The position numbers and the translations under genes are program-made. The notes below the pieces were generated by a model. The model worked only from the letters and a program-made list of their open reading frames with translations. It ran no database searches and was not told where the DNA came from. Of a stretch of DNA of 64,000 nucleotides, positions 1-7,471 are shown piece after piece; the first letter of the stretch is position 1; each line of letters opens with the position of its first letter. The DNA is from Anaerolineae bacterium (GTDB lineage Bacteria > Chloroflexota > Anaerolineae > Aggregatilineales > Phototrophicaceae), in assembly GCA_020849765.1 (NCBI GenBank), contig JADLAY010000007.1:1-64000 (forward strand), written 5' to 3'.

Positions 1-446
1 ATCTTCTCGGCGCTGACGTTCTGGAAGGCGGAGACCAGCCGCACGCCCTCGCCGAGCAGCGCCGCCGCTTCCTGCGCCGCCGATTTGCCGGGCGGGATGT
101 GGACGGTGCGCACCTTGGGCGGCTGCATCGGCACGGTCACGTCGACGACGATCTTGCCCGCGAGCTGATCTTTGACGCCGTTGAGTGTGTCTTCATGCGC
201 GCTGTAGGGCACGCTGACGACGACAAACTGCGCTTCAGCCGCGGCGTCGGCGTTGGCCTTGCCGATCAGGTAATTGCCGCCCAGCTTCTCGTTGAATTCA
301 GCCGCTTTTTGTGCCGCGCGCTCGGCATCGCGCGAGCCGATGATGACCCGGTAGCCGTTGAGCGCCCAGCGCATCGCCAGGCCGCTGCCTTCTTTGCCGG
401 TGCCGCCCAATACGGCGACGGTGACGAGTGTGGGTGCGTCTGTCAT
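1..446 (-). CDS. NADPH-dependent F420 reductase-like protein (partial, C-terminus off window)
   Basis: The first 148 residues are visible, read leftward off the window edge. The N-terminus is a Rossmann fold with the glycine motif VLGGTGKEGSGLAMRWA, typical of the NpdG/Fno family, followed by GSRDAERAA, the stretch that usually contacts NADP phosphate. Later come VVVSVPYSAHEDTL and VRLVSAFQNVSAE, also family hallmarks. Such enzymes pass hydride between NADPH and the deazaflavin F420 in the cytoplasm. The start at 446 is preceded by AGGA about 7 nt upstream. The next gene upstream, at 1135-530, is on the same strand with an 83-bp gap, so cotranscription is possible. A PNPOx-like protein at 36199 could be an F420 user. 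An ordinary NADP reductase of another specificity cannot be excluded. Confidence 0.85.
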   Translation of the reverse strand, partial: MTDAPTLVTVAVLGGTGKEGSGLAMRWALNGYRVIIGSRDAERAAQKAAEFNEKLGGNYLIGKANADAAAEAQFVVVSVPYSAHEDTLNGVKDQLAGKIVVDVTVPMQPPKVRTVHIPPGKSAAQEAAALLGEGVRLVSAFQNVSAEK

Positions 447-529
447 GAGGTTGTCCTGTGTCGTTTCACCGCGTTGTGGGGAGGATTGTAACCGCAGAGC
501 CGCCGCGCAGACAGTGATAGTTTTGCGGA

Positions 530-1135
530 TCAGGTGCCAGCGCGGAGGACGACGTGCAGCGTATCATCGTCCATGAAGGTGAGATCGATGTTCTCGAAGC
601 ACAGGTCGTCGAGGCCGTGCACCTCCAACTGCGGCGGCAGCGTGCGCCGGATGATGTCGTTCGGGTCGCGCAGTTCGCGCAGGGCGATGGCGCGCACGTT
701 GAGCATCCGCAGCGCCGCCTTGGCCGCCAGGTCGAGCCGCCGCGTCGTCTCCGTCACCTTGATCGTGCCGCCCTTGAGGCGCAGTTGACCATCCTGGTGT
801 GGATCGTTTTCGAGCTGGTACTGGAACTGGATGAAGGCGATGATCGGCTCGTGGACGTGGACTTCGCACATCACGTCAGCGTACATGCGCTGGATGGTGA
901 CCTGCATGCGCGAGATGTTGTGCGTGATCGGTACGTCGATCCCGGCGAAGCGCTGGCTCGCCACCAGCGTGAAGACGACGTTGCTCAGGATCGGCTCCAA
1001 CTCGGTCGCCGTCAGCGCGCCCTTGAAGGTGCGGCTCGTGCGCAGGGCCGCCGCGATGCGTTCCTCGACCGAGCGGGTTTCTTGTTCGATGTGGGCCGCG
1101 ACCTGCTCGCGCACCGTGTGTTTTGGTTTGGGCAT
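530..1135 (-). CDS. Conserved hypothetical protein, 201 aa
   Basis: I do not recognise this family. The protein is soluble with no signal peptide or membrane segment. It opens with a charged helical stretch (residues 1-45, MPKPKHTVREQVAAHIEQ), then a mixed alpha/beta body with an acidic C-terminus around DLTFMDDDTLHVVL. An ATG at 1135 starts it; a TTG lies one codon upstream. The ribosome site is weak. It precedes the F420 reductase on the same strand and may share its transcript. Codon use and GC match the neighbours, so it is probably a native gene; the function is unknown. Confidence 0.7.
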   Translation of the reverse strand: MPKPKHTVREQVAAHIEQETRSVEERIAAALRTSRTFKGALTATELEPILSNVVFTLVASQRFAGIDVPITHNISRMQVTIQRMYADVMCEVHVHEPIIAFIQFQYQLENDPHQDGQLRLKGGTIKVTETTRRLDLAAKAALRMLNVRAIALRELRDPNDIIRRTLPPQLEVHGLDDLCFENIDLTFMDDDTLHVVLRAGT

Positions 1136-1344
1136 CAAAATCTAACTGCTTCTAAATAAGATAGTGCGGGCATACCGCTGCCCTTTTGATAGCGGCACAA
1201 GCGCTGCTCCGCAGACGAGTTGAGCCAAAATGCGAAATCGGCTCTGCTGGTCGCAATGTCAGAGCGCCAGAGTTTGAAACGATTTTATCATCCTCCAACG
1301 CGGCTACAAATATTGCGTTGTTCCCAGGTAGCCTTGGACACAAG
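1136..1344. other. Intergenic, AT-richer, no gene seen
   Basis: About 209 bp between two minus-strand genes. It is less GC-rich than its surroundings. I see no convincing reading frame, hairpin or promoter pair here. Confidence 0.5.
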
Positions 1345-1764
1345 CTAATCTTTCTCGCAGGGATATTCACCGATGCTCATGGCGAACAGACGATATTCGA
1401 CGCGAGTCTCTTCATTCATCTTCATCACGTCGATTGTGACCCGCCCTTCTGGTGTCTTCCCGCTCAGGGTGGCATCTGCATTGATCTGAAAGTGGTCATT
1501 CCACGTCTGTTGGCGAGGGTTGAACAAAAACTCCGCCTTCCCCGTTGCGGGGTCTGCCGCCGCCATATTCGGACCTTTGTAGGAGTTACACTGATAGCAG
1601 GACAAGCACAGATTGCCCAAGTCATCCGCGCCATGATGCTTGAGCGGGATGATATGGTCAACGTGGAAAGGGGAGGTTTCGTCGGTGTTCACTACACGGC
1701 AGTATTCACAACATCTGCCGGCGCGTTGAATGACAGCCTGCCGCTGTGCGGACGTGATGGTCAT
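1345..1764 (-). CDS. HNH endonuclease
   Basis: A 139-residue HNH nuclease. The zinc-binding and catalytic core is clear: CEYC near residue 19, HVDHIIPLKHHG near residue 34, and NLCLSCYQCNSYKG, which completes the treble clef. The tail (residues 75-139) is a beta-rich extension often found in stand-alone HNH proteins of cyanobacteria and Chloroflexi. Its ATG overlaps the stop of the 85-aa gene before it by four bases (ATGA), so the two are translationally coupled. HNH proteins of this type may act in restriction, mobile-element or repair roles, and the target cannot be read from sequence. The region has lower GC than the flanking core genes. Confidence 0.88.
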   Translation of the reverse strand: MTITSAQRQAVIQRAGRCCEYCRVVNTDETSPFHVDHIIPLKHHGADDLGNLCLSCYQCNSYKGPNMAAADPATGKAEFLFNPRQQTWNDHFQINADATLSGKTPEGRVTIDVMKMNEETRVEYRLFAMSIGEYPCEKD

Positions 1765-2018
1765 TCATTCGTCTTCTGGAGCTTGATACGCATCTTGATT
1801 TTGAGCAGGGACAACATCTGGTCGATGCGCACAAAATCCATCATTTCTTCGTGCTCTTCGGAGGTTAGCTCCCCTTCGCCATTCTTTTCCGCCAATTCGA
1901 CGGCGCGCGTCTGCAAGTATTCCGGCAGCATATAGGCGACAATCGCTTCCGGCGTCGGGTTGGTTGCCAGAAACTCCGTGATTTCGAGAATGGCGGAGCG
2001 TACAGGCGCATTTTGCAT
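1761..2018 (-). CDS. Small partner protein of the HNH nuclease
   Basis: An 85-residue, mostly helical acidic protein (for example NPTPEAIVAYMLPEYLQTRA, then an EEHEEMMDFVRIDQML helix). It has GGAGAG about 5 nt before its ATG and is joined to the HNH gene by an ATGA overlap. Small helical proteins coupled to HNH genes in this way recur in bacteria, and I infer a dedicated partner, either an inhibitor or a targeting subunit. No DNA-binding motif is evident. Confidence 0.72.
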   Translation of the reverse strand: MQNAPVRSAILEITEFLATNPTPEAIVAYMLPEYLQTRAVELAEKNGEGELTSEEHEEMMDFVRIDQMLSLLKIKMRIKLQKTNE

Positions 2019-2077
2019 AGCGCTCTCCGTTACTTTGCTGTCCTGATTCTACCATCATTCGCGCGATGGGATGCGCG

Positions 2078-2120
2078 GGCTGCGCATCCTCCGGCGGCAG
2101 CTTCAGCATTGTGATTTACT
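2078..2120 (-). repeat. Leader repeat copy A, before the HNH pair
   Basis: On the minus strand this reads CAGTAAATCAC, then CTGAAGCTGCCGCCGGAGGA. It matches copy B at about 3188-3224 at roughly three quarters of positions over 40 bp. Many of the differences fall at every third base, as if both were once coding (LKLPPED versus LNLPPEN). Each copy lies upstream of a two-gene unit. Confidence 0.6.
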
Positions 2121-2123
2121 GGT

Positions 2124-2807
2124 TCATTCAGCAATCACTCGTCTTACGAGGTCAAAGCCGCCATCTGATACATTGTTCCGTGTGATCCATACTCCCTGTG
2201 GCGATTTCAGCCCGAAGCAGGCATAGGACTTCAATTCCGGCACTGTGCTTTCCCACAAACGCCTCGCGCGCATAATGAGGATGACTTTTCGCTCAGCAAT
2301 AGCGCTTCGCACCAATGCAAAGCTATAGCGCTGTGATTCTAGAATCAGGTTCCCAGCCCCAAATTTCGGAGAATGATACGGAAAATACTCGATGCAGCAC
2401 AACTTCCTGGCGACTTGCTCCAAACTTGTTTCGGCAATGAGTTGTTTGAGTTTCGCGCGCCACCATTTCGGACCCGAGAACATCGCGTAGTCTGGGTTCA
2501 GCAGAAAGAATGGATACGCAGCTCGCCTGTGCTCCAGATTGTCCCGGCACGCGCGGCGGCGTGATGCATCAACATAGAACCTACAATCTTCTACGCTGTA
2601 GCCGGGATTGAGATTGAGCAGGATAACAGAGGCATTGAACGGATCGCCCAGATAGGGTTCAGGCATTAACTCCGCATGGATGTTGTGGGATTGGTCGGGT
2701 TGGCACACTTCAGCCGCACTGAACCTAGCGACAGCTTTTCGATCAACGTTCAGCACAAACGGTGGTTCCGTTGGCAATGCAAGCCAGGGATTGTCGCGTA
2801 ACTCCAT
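2124..2807 (-). CDS. Conserved hypothetical, possible uracil-DNA-glycosylase-like fold
   Basis: A 227-residue cytoplasmic protein. PYLGDPFNASVILLNLNPGY (about residues 66-85) resembles the motif-A strand-loop of uracil-DNA glycosylase-like proteins. IEYFPYHSPKF and VILIMRARRLWE follow in the positions of later conserved strands. I know this layout from uncharacterised bacterial proteins and am not aware of a demonstrated activity. The start at 2807 is chosen because the upstream gene's stop lies at 2827, leaving a 19-bp gap; a longer frame reaching 2987 would overlap that gene heavily. It is probably cotranscribed with 3135-2827 and perhaps with the HNH pair downstream. Confidence 0.7.
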   Translation of the reverse strand: MELRDNPWLALPTEPPFVLNVDRKAVARFSAAEVCQPDQSHNIHAELMPEPYLGDPFNASVILLNLNPGYSVEDCRFYVDASRRRACRDNLEHRRAAYPFFLLNPDYAMFSGPKWWRAKLKQLIAETSLEQVARKLCCIEYFPYHSPKFGAGNLILESQRYSFALVRSAIAERKVILIMRARRLWESTVPELKSYACFGLKSPQGVWITRNNVSDGGFDLVRRVIAE

Positions 2808-2826
2808 CACAGGGAAAAGTTTCCAA

Positions 2827-3135
2827 TTAGCGTCGATACGTAATCCTGAGCGTTTCTCTATCAAAGATACTGAGGTCTTTGCCGTCTTCAATACGCTCAT
2901 ACCCAGCGTCCTGTGCCATTTGTTTGAGGCGCTTGCCAACTTGCTGTTGCGCCGCATCAAATGGATCTTCCCGATGACGGTTGGCATAGAGAAGATCGAT
3001 ATAGGCGTGTTTTTGATGATCCATCAAGGCGCGCAGAAACTGATGATAAGTGAATTCGTTTCCTAGCGATGCCATGACAGTTGGAGCGGCTGCGAATAAC
3101 TCATCCAGAGCCTGTATGATCTTCGATTCTGTCAT
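2827..3135 (-). CDS. Small hypothetical protein, 102 aa
   Basis: A helical protein beginning MTESKIIQALDELFAAAP, with no membrane segment and no recognised domain. It reads through a QQQVGKRLKQMAQDAGYERI helix and ends in ITYRR. A GTG further upstream (3213) would add 26 residues of unconvincing composition, so the internal ATG at 3135 is preferred, with GAGAGGAAAC upstream. It leads the minus-strand block 3135-1345, ahead of the UDG-like protein and the HNH pair. Confidence 0.6.
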   Translation of the reverse strand: MTESKIIQALDELFAAAPTVMASLGNEFTYHQFLRALMDHQKHAYIDLLYANRHREDPFDAAQQQVGKRLKQMAQDAGYERIEDGKDLSIFDRETLRITYRR

Positions 3136-3187
3136 CTTATCAGTTTCCTCTCGCGCACATATTCGTGCTCCCTGTGCGCCACCCTGA

Positions 3188-3224
3188 CATTCTCTGGCGG
3201 CAGATTCAGCCACGTGACCTACTG
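3188..3224 (-). repeat. Leader repeat copy B, before the 102-aa/UDG-like pair
   Basis: The minus strand reads CAGTAGGTCAC, then CTGAATCTGCCGCCAGAGAA, homologous to copy A near 2078-2120. It lies about 55-90 bp before the start at 3135. It may be a fossil of a duplicated gene end or a shared leader. Confidence 0.55.
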
Positions 3225-3230
3225 ACTCAT

Positions 3231-3590
3231 ATCTGGCACGGCATACATCGCGTACTCACCCCTCGGTGTGGAGAGGCTGCCAGATTATCACGTAGGCCGA
3301 AGACATCCATCAAAACTTAACCTCAATGAATAGAGGCATGTAACAAGCATAGCAGGCAATCCGATATTTCCCACGCGAGTCACGGAGCGCAGCAGGCAAA
3401 CACACCGAGATCAAGACGGATCGTAAGAAATCGATTTGAACCACAAAAGGGCAAAATTTGCAGAGGAGGAGTTTCCAGATGGGTTTCTCTTTGCGTTCTT
3501 TGAGACTTTGCGGTTCACATTCCCAAAATCGGGGATGCGGCGAAGGTCAATCAAATTGACCCCCGCCGCATTTGGCGTTCTTGCTGCGTC
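3231..3590. other. Gene-free stretch with an imperfect inverted repeat
   Basis: About 360 bp without a credible gene. Around 3437-3449 (TGAACCACAAAAG) and 3513-3525 (CTTTGCGGTTCA) there is an inverted pair bordering about 65 bp. The right-hand words (TTTGCGTTC, CTTTGCGGTTC) recur at 22650-22675 and 29412-29430, so this is one copy of a dispersed intergenic repeat. Confidence 0.5.
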
Positions 3591-3881
3591 CTAATAATCG
3601 CGGTTGCGGCGGATGCGACCGCGATTCTGGTACGCGCCGCCGGACGTGCTGCCGATGTCGATCAGGAACGCGATCGCCAGCCACAGCCAGTCGGTGCCGC
3701 CGACGCCGCCGGGCGCGACCAGCACGTAGGCGAGTGTCGTCCACGGCACGACGATGATGCCGATGCAGGGCAGCAGCAGATTGTCGAACGTCACCTGCCA
3801 GCGCGCGGGATCAATCAGCGACCAGACGATCGCTGCGGCGCGCGGGCCAATCACGAGCAGGATGGTGATGATGCAACACAT
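3591..3881 (-). CDS. Small integral membrane protein, 96 aa
   Basis: It starts at the ATG at 3881 (MCCIITILLVIGPRAAAIVW), with a strong GGAGGG ribosome site 5 nt upstream. Three hydrophobic segments are visible: residues 2-20, about 32-52 and about 60-80. It ends in a basic Arg/Asn-rich tail (GRIRRNRDY). It looks like a small multi-pass membrane protein of unknown function. A much longer frame extending to 4364 runs antiphase into the carboxypeptidase gene and is rejected. It lies downstream of that gene on the same strand. Confidence 0.72.
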   Translation of the reverse strand: MCCIITILLVIGPRAAAIVWSLIDPARWQVTFDNLLLPCIGIIVVPWTTLAYVLVAPGGVGGTDWLWLAIAFLIDIGSTSGGAYQNRGRIRRNRDY

Positions 3882-4084
3882 GGTTCCCTCCGTGTTTTCT
3901 GTCGCCAGCCAGGATCCAGAGTGTTGTATCCACATCAACCTGGCTGGAGTTCTTAATTCACCCCTGCATGGATATACGTGCGATTGGCGCAAAAGTGTCA
4001 GGTTTTCGGGGATTTCGCCCCGGCGGCCAACCTGAATCGAGCTGGCCGCCGGTTGTGAGGGGACAGGTTCCATCGCTGGGGATG

Positions 4085-5557
4085 TTACGTCAGCGCCGCG
4101 CCCATGAAGCCCGTGATGTCCTCTTTGAGCTTGGCGAGCTGCGATATGTCGAGGTAGAGCATATGCCCGGCCTCGTACTTGGCCCAATGCAGGTGATCGC
4201 GCATGTCGGCGTCGAAATCCATGTGATCGAGCGTGTAGAAGGTGGCGAAGTGCGGCGTCGCCAGGTCGTAGAGGCCCATCGCCAGGAAGGCGTGCATGAA
4301 CGGATTGCGGGCGAAGGCGCTGCGCAGCGACTCGCTCGTATCCGGGTACTTGCCGCGATCCCACTCCCAGCCCCCGTTGACCTGGTAGCTGAGCGTTTCG
4401 TAGGCGACGTCGGTCTCGTAGCCGAGTTCGCCGCGCACGTAGTCGTTGATCATGGCCGTGTAGGGCGGCGTGATCGCCGTCATCGACGGGTCGAACTCCG
4501 GGAATTCGCCGACGGCCTGCGCATCGCGGCCCTTGAAGCGGCTGTCCAGGCGGCCCACCGTCCGGTGCTCATCACGCAGCAGCTCTTTGAAGAAACGGAA
4601 CGGTTGGATGCGCAGCTTGCTCTGCTCGACGTAATACGGTGTCAGTCCGGTGTAGAGCGCCAGCTTCTCGACGATTGACGTGCGGCCCTCGTCGGTCAGG
4701 CCATCGCCCTTGGCCAGCGCCGTCGTGTAGACATTCTCCGCCCATGCTTCGACCTCGGACAGCACTTCGTGCAGCGGGCGCTGCTGCAAGGTATCTGCCA
4801 GTTTGTGATGATACCAGGCGGTCGCAGCGTAGGTCGGCAGGAACAGCGCGTAGGGCAGATCGTTGCCGCGCTCGAATTCGATGGTCTGGAAGTTGAGCAC
4901 GGTCGAGATCAGGATCAGGCCGTTGAGGGCGATGCCCTTGTCGAACAGGTGCGCGGACAGCCCGGCGGCGCGCGTCGTGCCGTAGCTTTCGCCCGCTAAC
5001 ATCAGCGGCGACGACCAGCGCCCGTAGCGCGTCAGGTACAGGCGGATGAACTCGCCAACCGAGTCGAAATCAGATTTCAGGTTCCAGTACTTCTTGTTGT
5101 CGTCAGCTTTGACCGCGCGGCTGAAGCCGGTGCCGACCGGGTCGATGAAGACGAGATCGGTCAGGTCGAGCCAGGTGTATTCGTTGGGTACCAGCCGGTA
5201 GGGCGGCGCGGGCATCCAGCCCTCATCCTGCATCTTGACGCGATACGGCCCCAGCGCGCCCAGATGCAGCCAGACCGAGGCTGACCCCGGCCCGCCGTTG
5301 AAGACGAACGTCAGCGGGCGGCTGCCGACGGCCTGATCGTCGAGCGTGTAGGCGGTGAAGAAGATGTTGGCTTCCGTCTCGCCGCTGTCGGCGTTCTTGA
5401 GCGGCATCATGCCGGTGACGGCGGTGTATTGCAGCTTGCGGTCGGCCAGCACCAACTCGTGATGCGTCTCGACCGGGGGGACTTCCGGCTTAGCGGCAGG
5501 CTTGTCCGTGGGCGTCGATTCTCGGTTGGCGGGGGTCTTCTCAGGTTCGTCGGGCAT
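4085..5557 (-). CDS. S10 family serine carboxypeptidase-like protein
   Basis: A 490-residue alpha/beta hydrolase of the serine carboxypeptidase (S10) type. FVFNGGPGSASVWLHLG (about residue 100) forms the oxyanion region. LAGESYGTTRAAG (about residue 192) carries the nucleophilic Ser. GLYDLATPHFATFYTLDH supplies the Asp, and KYEAGHMLYLD near the end supplies the His, so the triad is intact. The N-terminal 35 residues are Pro/Lys/Glu-rich with no clear signal peptide, so it may be cytoplasmic. The ATG at 5557 is chosen for its GGGAG ribosome site; a longer frame upstream has low-complexity codons. Bacterial members are usually annotated peptidase S10 with unknown substrate. Confidence 0.9.
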   Translation of the reverse strand: MPDEPEKTPANRESTPTDKPAAKPEVPPVETHHELVLADRKLQYTAVTGMMPLKNADSGETEANIFFTAYTLDDQAVGSRPLTFVFNGGPGSASVWLHLGALGPYRVKMQDEGWMPAPPYRLVPNEYTWLDLTDLVFIDPVGTGFSRAVKADDNKKYWNLKSDFDSVGEFIRLYLTRYGRWSSPLMLAGESYGTTRAAGLSAHLFDKGIALNGLILISTVLNFQTIEFERGNDLPYALFLPTYAATAWYHHKLADTLQQRPLHEVLSEVEAWAENVYTTALAKGDGLTDEGRTSIVEKLALYTGLTPYYVEQSKLRIQPFRFFKELLRDEHRTVGRLDSRFKGRDAQAVGEFPEFDPSMTAITPPYTAMINDYVRGELGYETDVAYETLSYQVNGGWEWDRGKYPDTSESLRSAFARNPFMHAFLAMGLYDLATPHFATFYTLDHMDFDADMRDHLHWAKYEAGHMLYLDISQLAKLKEDITGFMGAALT

Positions 5558-5947
5558 GGCAATCTCCCTTTGCGGGTGCGCGATTGATCGTGAATTGCCG
5601 CCAATGATAACGCGTTTCCATCCCGCGCGTCGTGGCGCGGGACGATTCGTAGGGACGCGCACCGGCGCGTCCGTGGCATGTGATGAGGACGCAGAGAGAA
5701 TGAAAATATGAATGCCGGACAGGGCGCACCCTGTCTCTACGAAATACGAAGTGATTGTAGGGGCGCCATTGTTGGCGTCCGCCCCAAAATGCGGGCCGCG
5801 TTGGGGTTCGCCGCTGATGCCCGCCGGGTCTCATCTGCAAACGGGCGAGAACGACGGTATACTGTGAAGATCAGGGACCAGGGGCCTGCGATCCGCTGCC
5901 CGCGAGGAGCCTGATTTGCGCCGCACTTCGGATGGTAGACGCGAGTT
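5558..5947. other. Intergenic with three GTAG-bordered palindromes
   Basis: This 390-bp divergent spacer holds palindromes at 5649-5674 (stem GGACGCGC/GCGCGTCC), 5717-5740 (GGACAGGG/CCCTGTC) and 5757-5785 (GGGGCGCCA/TGGCGTCC). They end in CTAC or start with GTAG like the other members of the family in this window. A TATACT at about 5857 could be a -10 for the methylase gene, but no good -35 accompanies it. Confidence 0.55.
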
Positions 5948-6808
5948 ATGGATGGATTTGCGAGTCGGATGCACGCGCGCCCCGTGCTCAAATGGGCGGG
6001 GGGCAAGGGCAGGCTGCTGCCGGAACTGCTCGGACGCCTGCCGTCGGCGTTTGGAGCGTATCATGAGCCATTCGTCGGCGGAGGCGCGCTCTTCTTCAAG
6101 CTCGCCAGCCAGGAACGCCTGGACGACGCCTTCTTCTCGGACATCAACCCGGCACTGATCGAGGTCTACATCGCGCTGCGCGACTGCGTGCAGGATGTGA
6201 TCGACATCCTGGGGCAGCACTACTACGACGAGGATTACTACTACGAAATCCGCGCCCTCGACCCGGCGACCCTGAGCCTGGCCGAGCGCGCCGCCCGCAT
6301 CATCTTCCTGAACAAGACCTGCTACAACGGCCTCTATCGCGAAAACAGTTCCGGCCAGTTCAATGTGCCGTTCGGACGCTACAAGAACCCGAAGATCTGC
6401 GACGAGCCGAACCTGCGCGCGGCTTCGTCGGCGTTGCAGCGCGTCGATCTGGAGCGGCGCCACTTCTCGACCGTTCTGGACAGCGCGCAGCCCGGCGATT
6501 TCGTCTACTTTGACCCGCCATACCAACCGCTGTCGAGCACGTCCAACTTCACGGCGTACTCAAAGGATGGATTTAGCGAGCAGGATCAGGTAAAACTGCG
6601 GGATGTCTTCGCGGAACTGACCCGGCGCGGCGTTCGCGCAATGCTCTCGAATTCCAGCGCGCCGCTGATTTACGAGTTGTACAGCCCATATGCCGTGCAC
6701 ACGGTCTATGCGGCGCGAGCGATCAACTCCAGGGCGGCTGCGCGAGGGAAAATTGCCGAAGTGATCGTCTGTAATTATGACGAAAACGGTACGTTATTGT
6801 CCGACTGA
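5948..6808 (+). CDS. Dam-family DNA adenine methyltransferase (D12 class)
   Basis: A 286-residue N6-adenine methylase. PVLKWAGGKGRLLPEL (residue about 12) and HEPFVGGGALFF form the SAM-binding site. The catalytic motif is VYFDPPYQPLS (about residue 186), and FLNKTCYNGLYREN is the family's NKT.FNGL.R segment. An ATG at 5948 gives the full length; ATG 5969 would lose seven residues before the SAM motif and is an alternative. No restriction endonuclease lies next to it, so it is probably a solitary methylase used for epigenetic or phage-related marking. The metallophosphoesterase gene follows after 29 bp. Confidence 0.92.
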   Translation: MDGFASRMHARPVLKWAGGKGRLLPELLGRLPSAFGAYHEPFVGGGALFFKLASQERLDDAFFSDINPALIEVYIALRDCVQDVIDILGQHYYDEDYYYEIRALDPATLSLAERAARIIFLNKTCYNGLYRENSSGQFNVPFGRYKNPKICDEPNLRAASSALQRVDLERRHFSTVLDSAQPGDFVYFDPPYQPLSSTSNFTAYSKDGFSEQDQVKLRDVFAELTRRGVRAMLSNSSAPLIYELYSPYAVHTVYAARAINSRAAARGKIAEVIVCNYDENGTLLSD

Positions 6809-6837
6809 CGAGCGGCGGATGGCGAGTTCGCCGTCTG

Positions 6838-7467
6838 GTGGGCCTGAGTGTGGTCAAAATACTCTGTGTAAGCGATACGATCGTATCGCAGCTTGAAAAC
6901 GCGGCGAACCTGAGGCGGCGTTATAACGACATCGATCTCGTCGTGAGTTGTGGAGATCTCTCTGCTGCGTATCTCGAATTCATCACCAGCGTCCTGAATG
7001 TGCCCCTCTTTTACGTGCGCGGCAATCACGACCTGGGTTATGACGACCGCCCGCCCGGCGGCGAAAATCTGCACGGAAAGGTGCGCAAGTTCCGCGGGTT
7101 GACCTTCTTCGGGCTGGAAGGCTCGATGCGCTACAACAACGCGGACATCCAGTACAGCGATGGCGAGATGACGACCATGGTCATGCGCATGGCGCCGCGG
7201 CTTGGCTACCGGCGCTGGCGCTACGGGCACGCCATCGACATCTTCGTGGCCCATTCGCCGCCGTTCGGCATTCACGACGCCAAAGATCTACCGCATCACG
7301 GCTTCAAGTCGTTCCTGAATTTTCTCGACTGGTATCGTCCGCGCTACATGGTGCATGGGCATATCCATACCTATGACCGGCGCGTGACGACCGTGACGGA
7401 CTATCTCGATACCCGCATCATGAATATCAACCCGTATACGATCCTGGAGATCGAGCCGGAAGTCTGA
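6838..7467 (+). CDS. Calcineurin-like metallophosphoesterase
   Basis: A 209-residue phosphoesterase. Metal-ligand motifs are VVSCGDLSAAYLEF (GD), YVRGNHDLG (GNHD), IFVAHSPPFG (H) and MVHGHIHTYDRR (GHIH). The first motif is SDTI rather than the usual D-x-H, as in a recognised subgroup that has lost this histidine. A GTG at 6838 opens the frame; a second GTG at 6850 gives VKILCVSD directly and is also plausible. It closely follows the methylase gene on the same strand. The substrate is unknown; relatives act on cyclic nucleotides or nucleotide phosphates. Confidence 0.87.
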   Translation: MGLSVVKILCVSDTIVSQLENAANLRRRYNDIDLVVSCGDLSAAYLEFITSVLNVPLFYVRGNHDLGYDDRPPGGENLHGKVRKFRGLTFFGLEGSMRYNNADIQYSDGEMTTMVMRMAPRLGYRRWRYGHAIDIFVAHSPPFGIHDAKDLPHHGFKSFLNFLDWYRPRYMVHGHIHTYDRRVTTVTDYLDTRIMNINPYTILEIEPEV

Positions 7468-7471
7468 AGCG

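Noticed and set aside
2827-2987. N-terminal extension of the UDG-like protein
   Set aside because: It would overlap the preceding gene by 160 bp; the 19-bp gap with ATG 2807 is simpler.
3591-4364. A longer start for the small membrane protein
   Set aside because: It would run in antiphase through 280 bp of the carboxypeptidase gene; the ATG at 3881 has a strong ribosome site.
5948-6808. Complete restriction-modification system around the Dam-like methylase
   Set aside because: The neighbours are a metallophosphoesterase and a carboxypeptidase; no endonuclease is adjacent.
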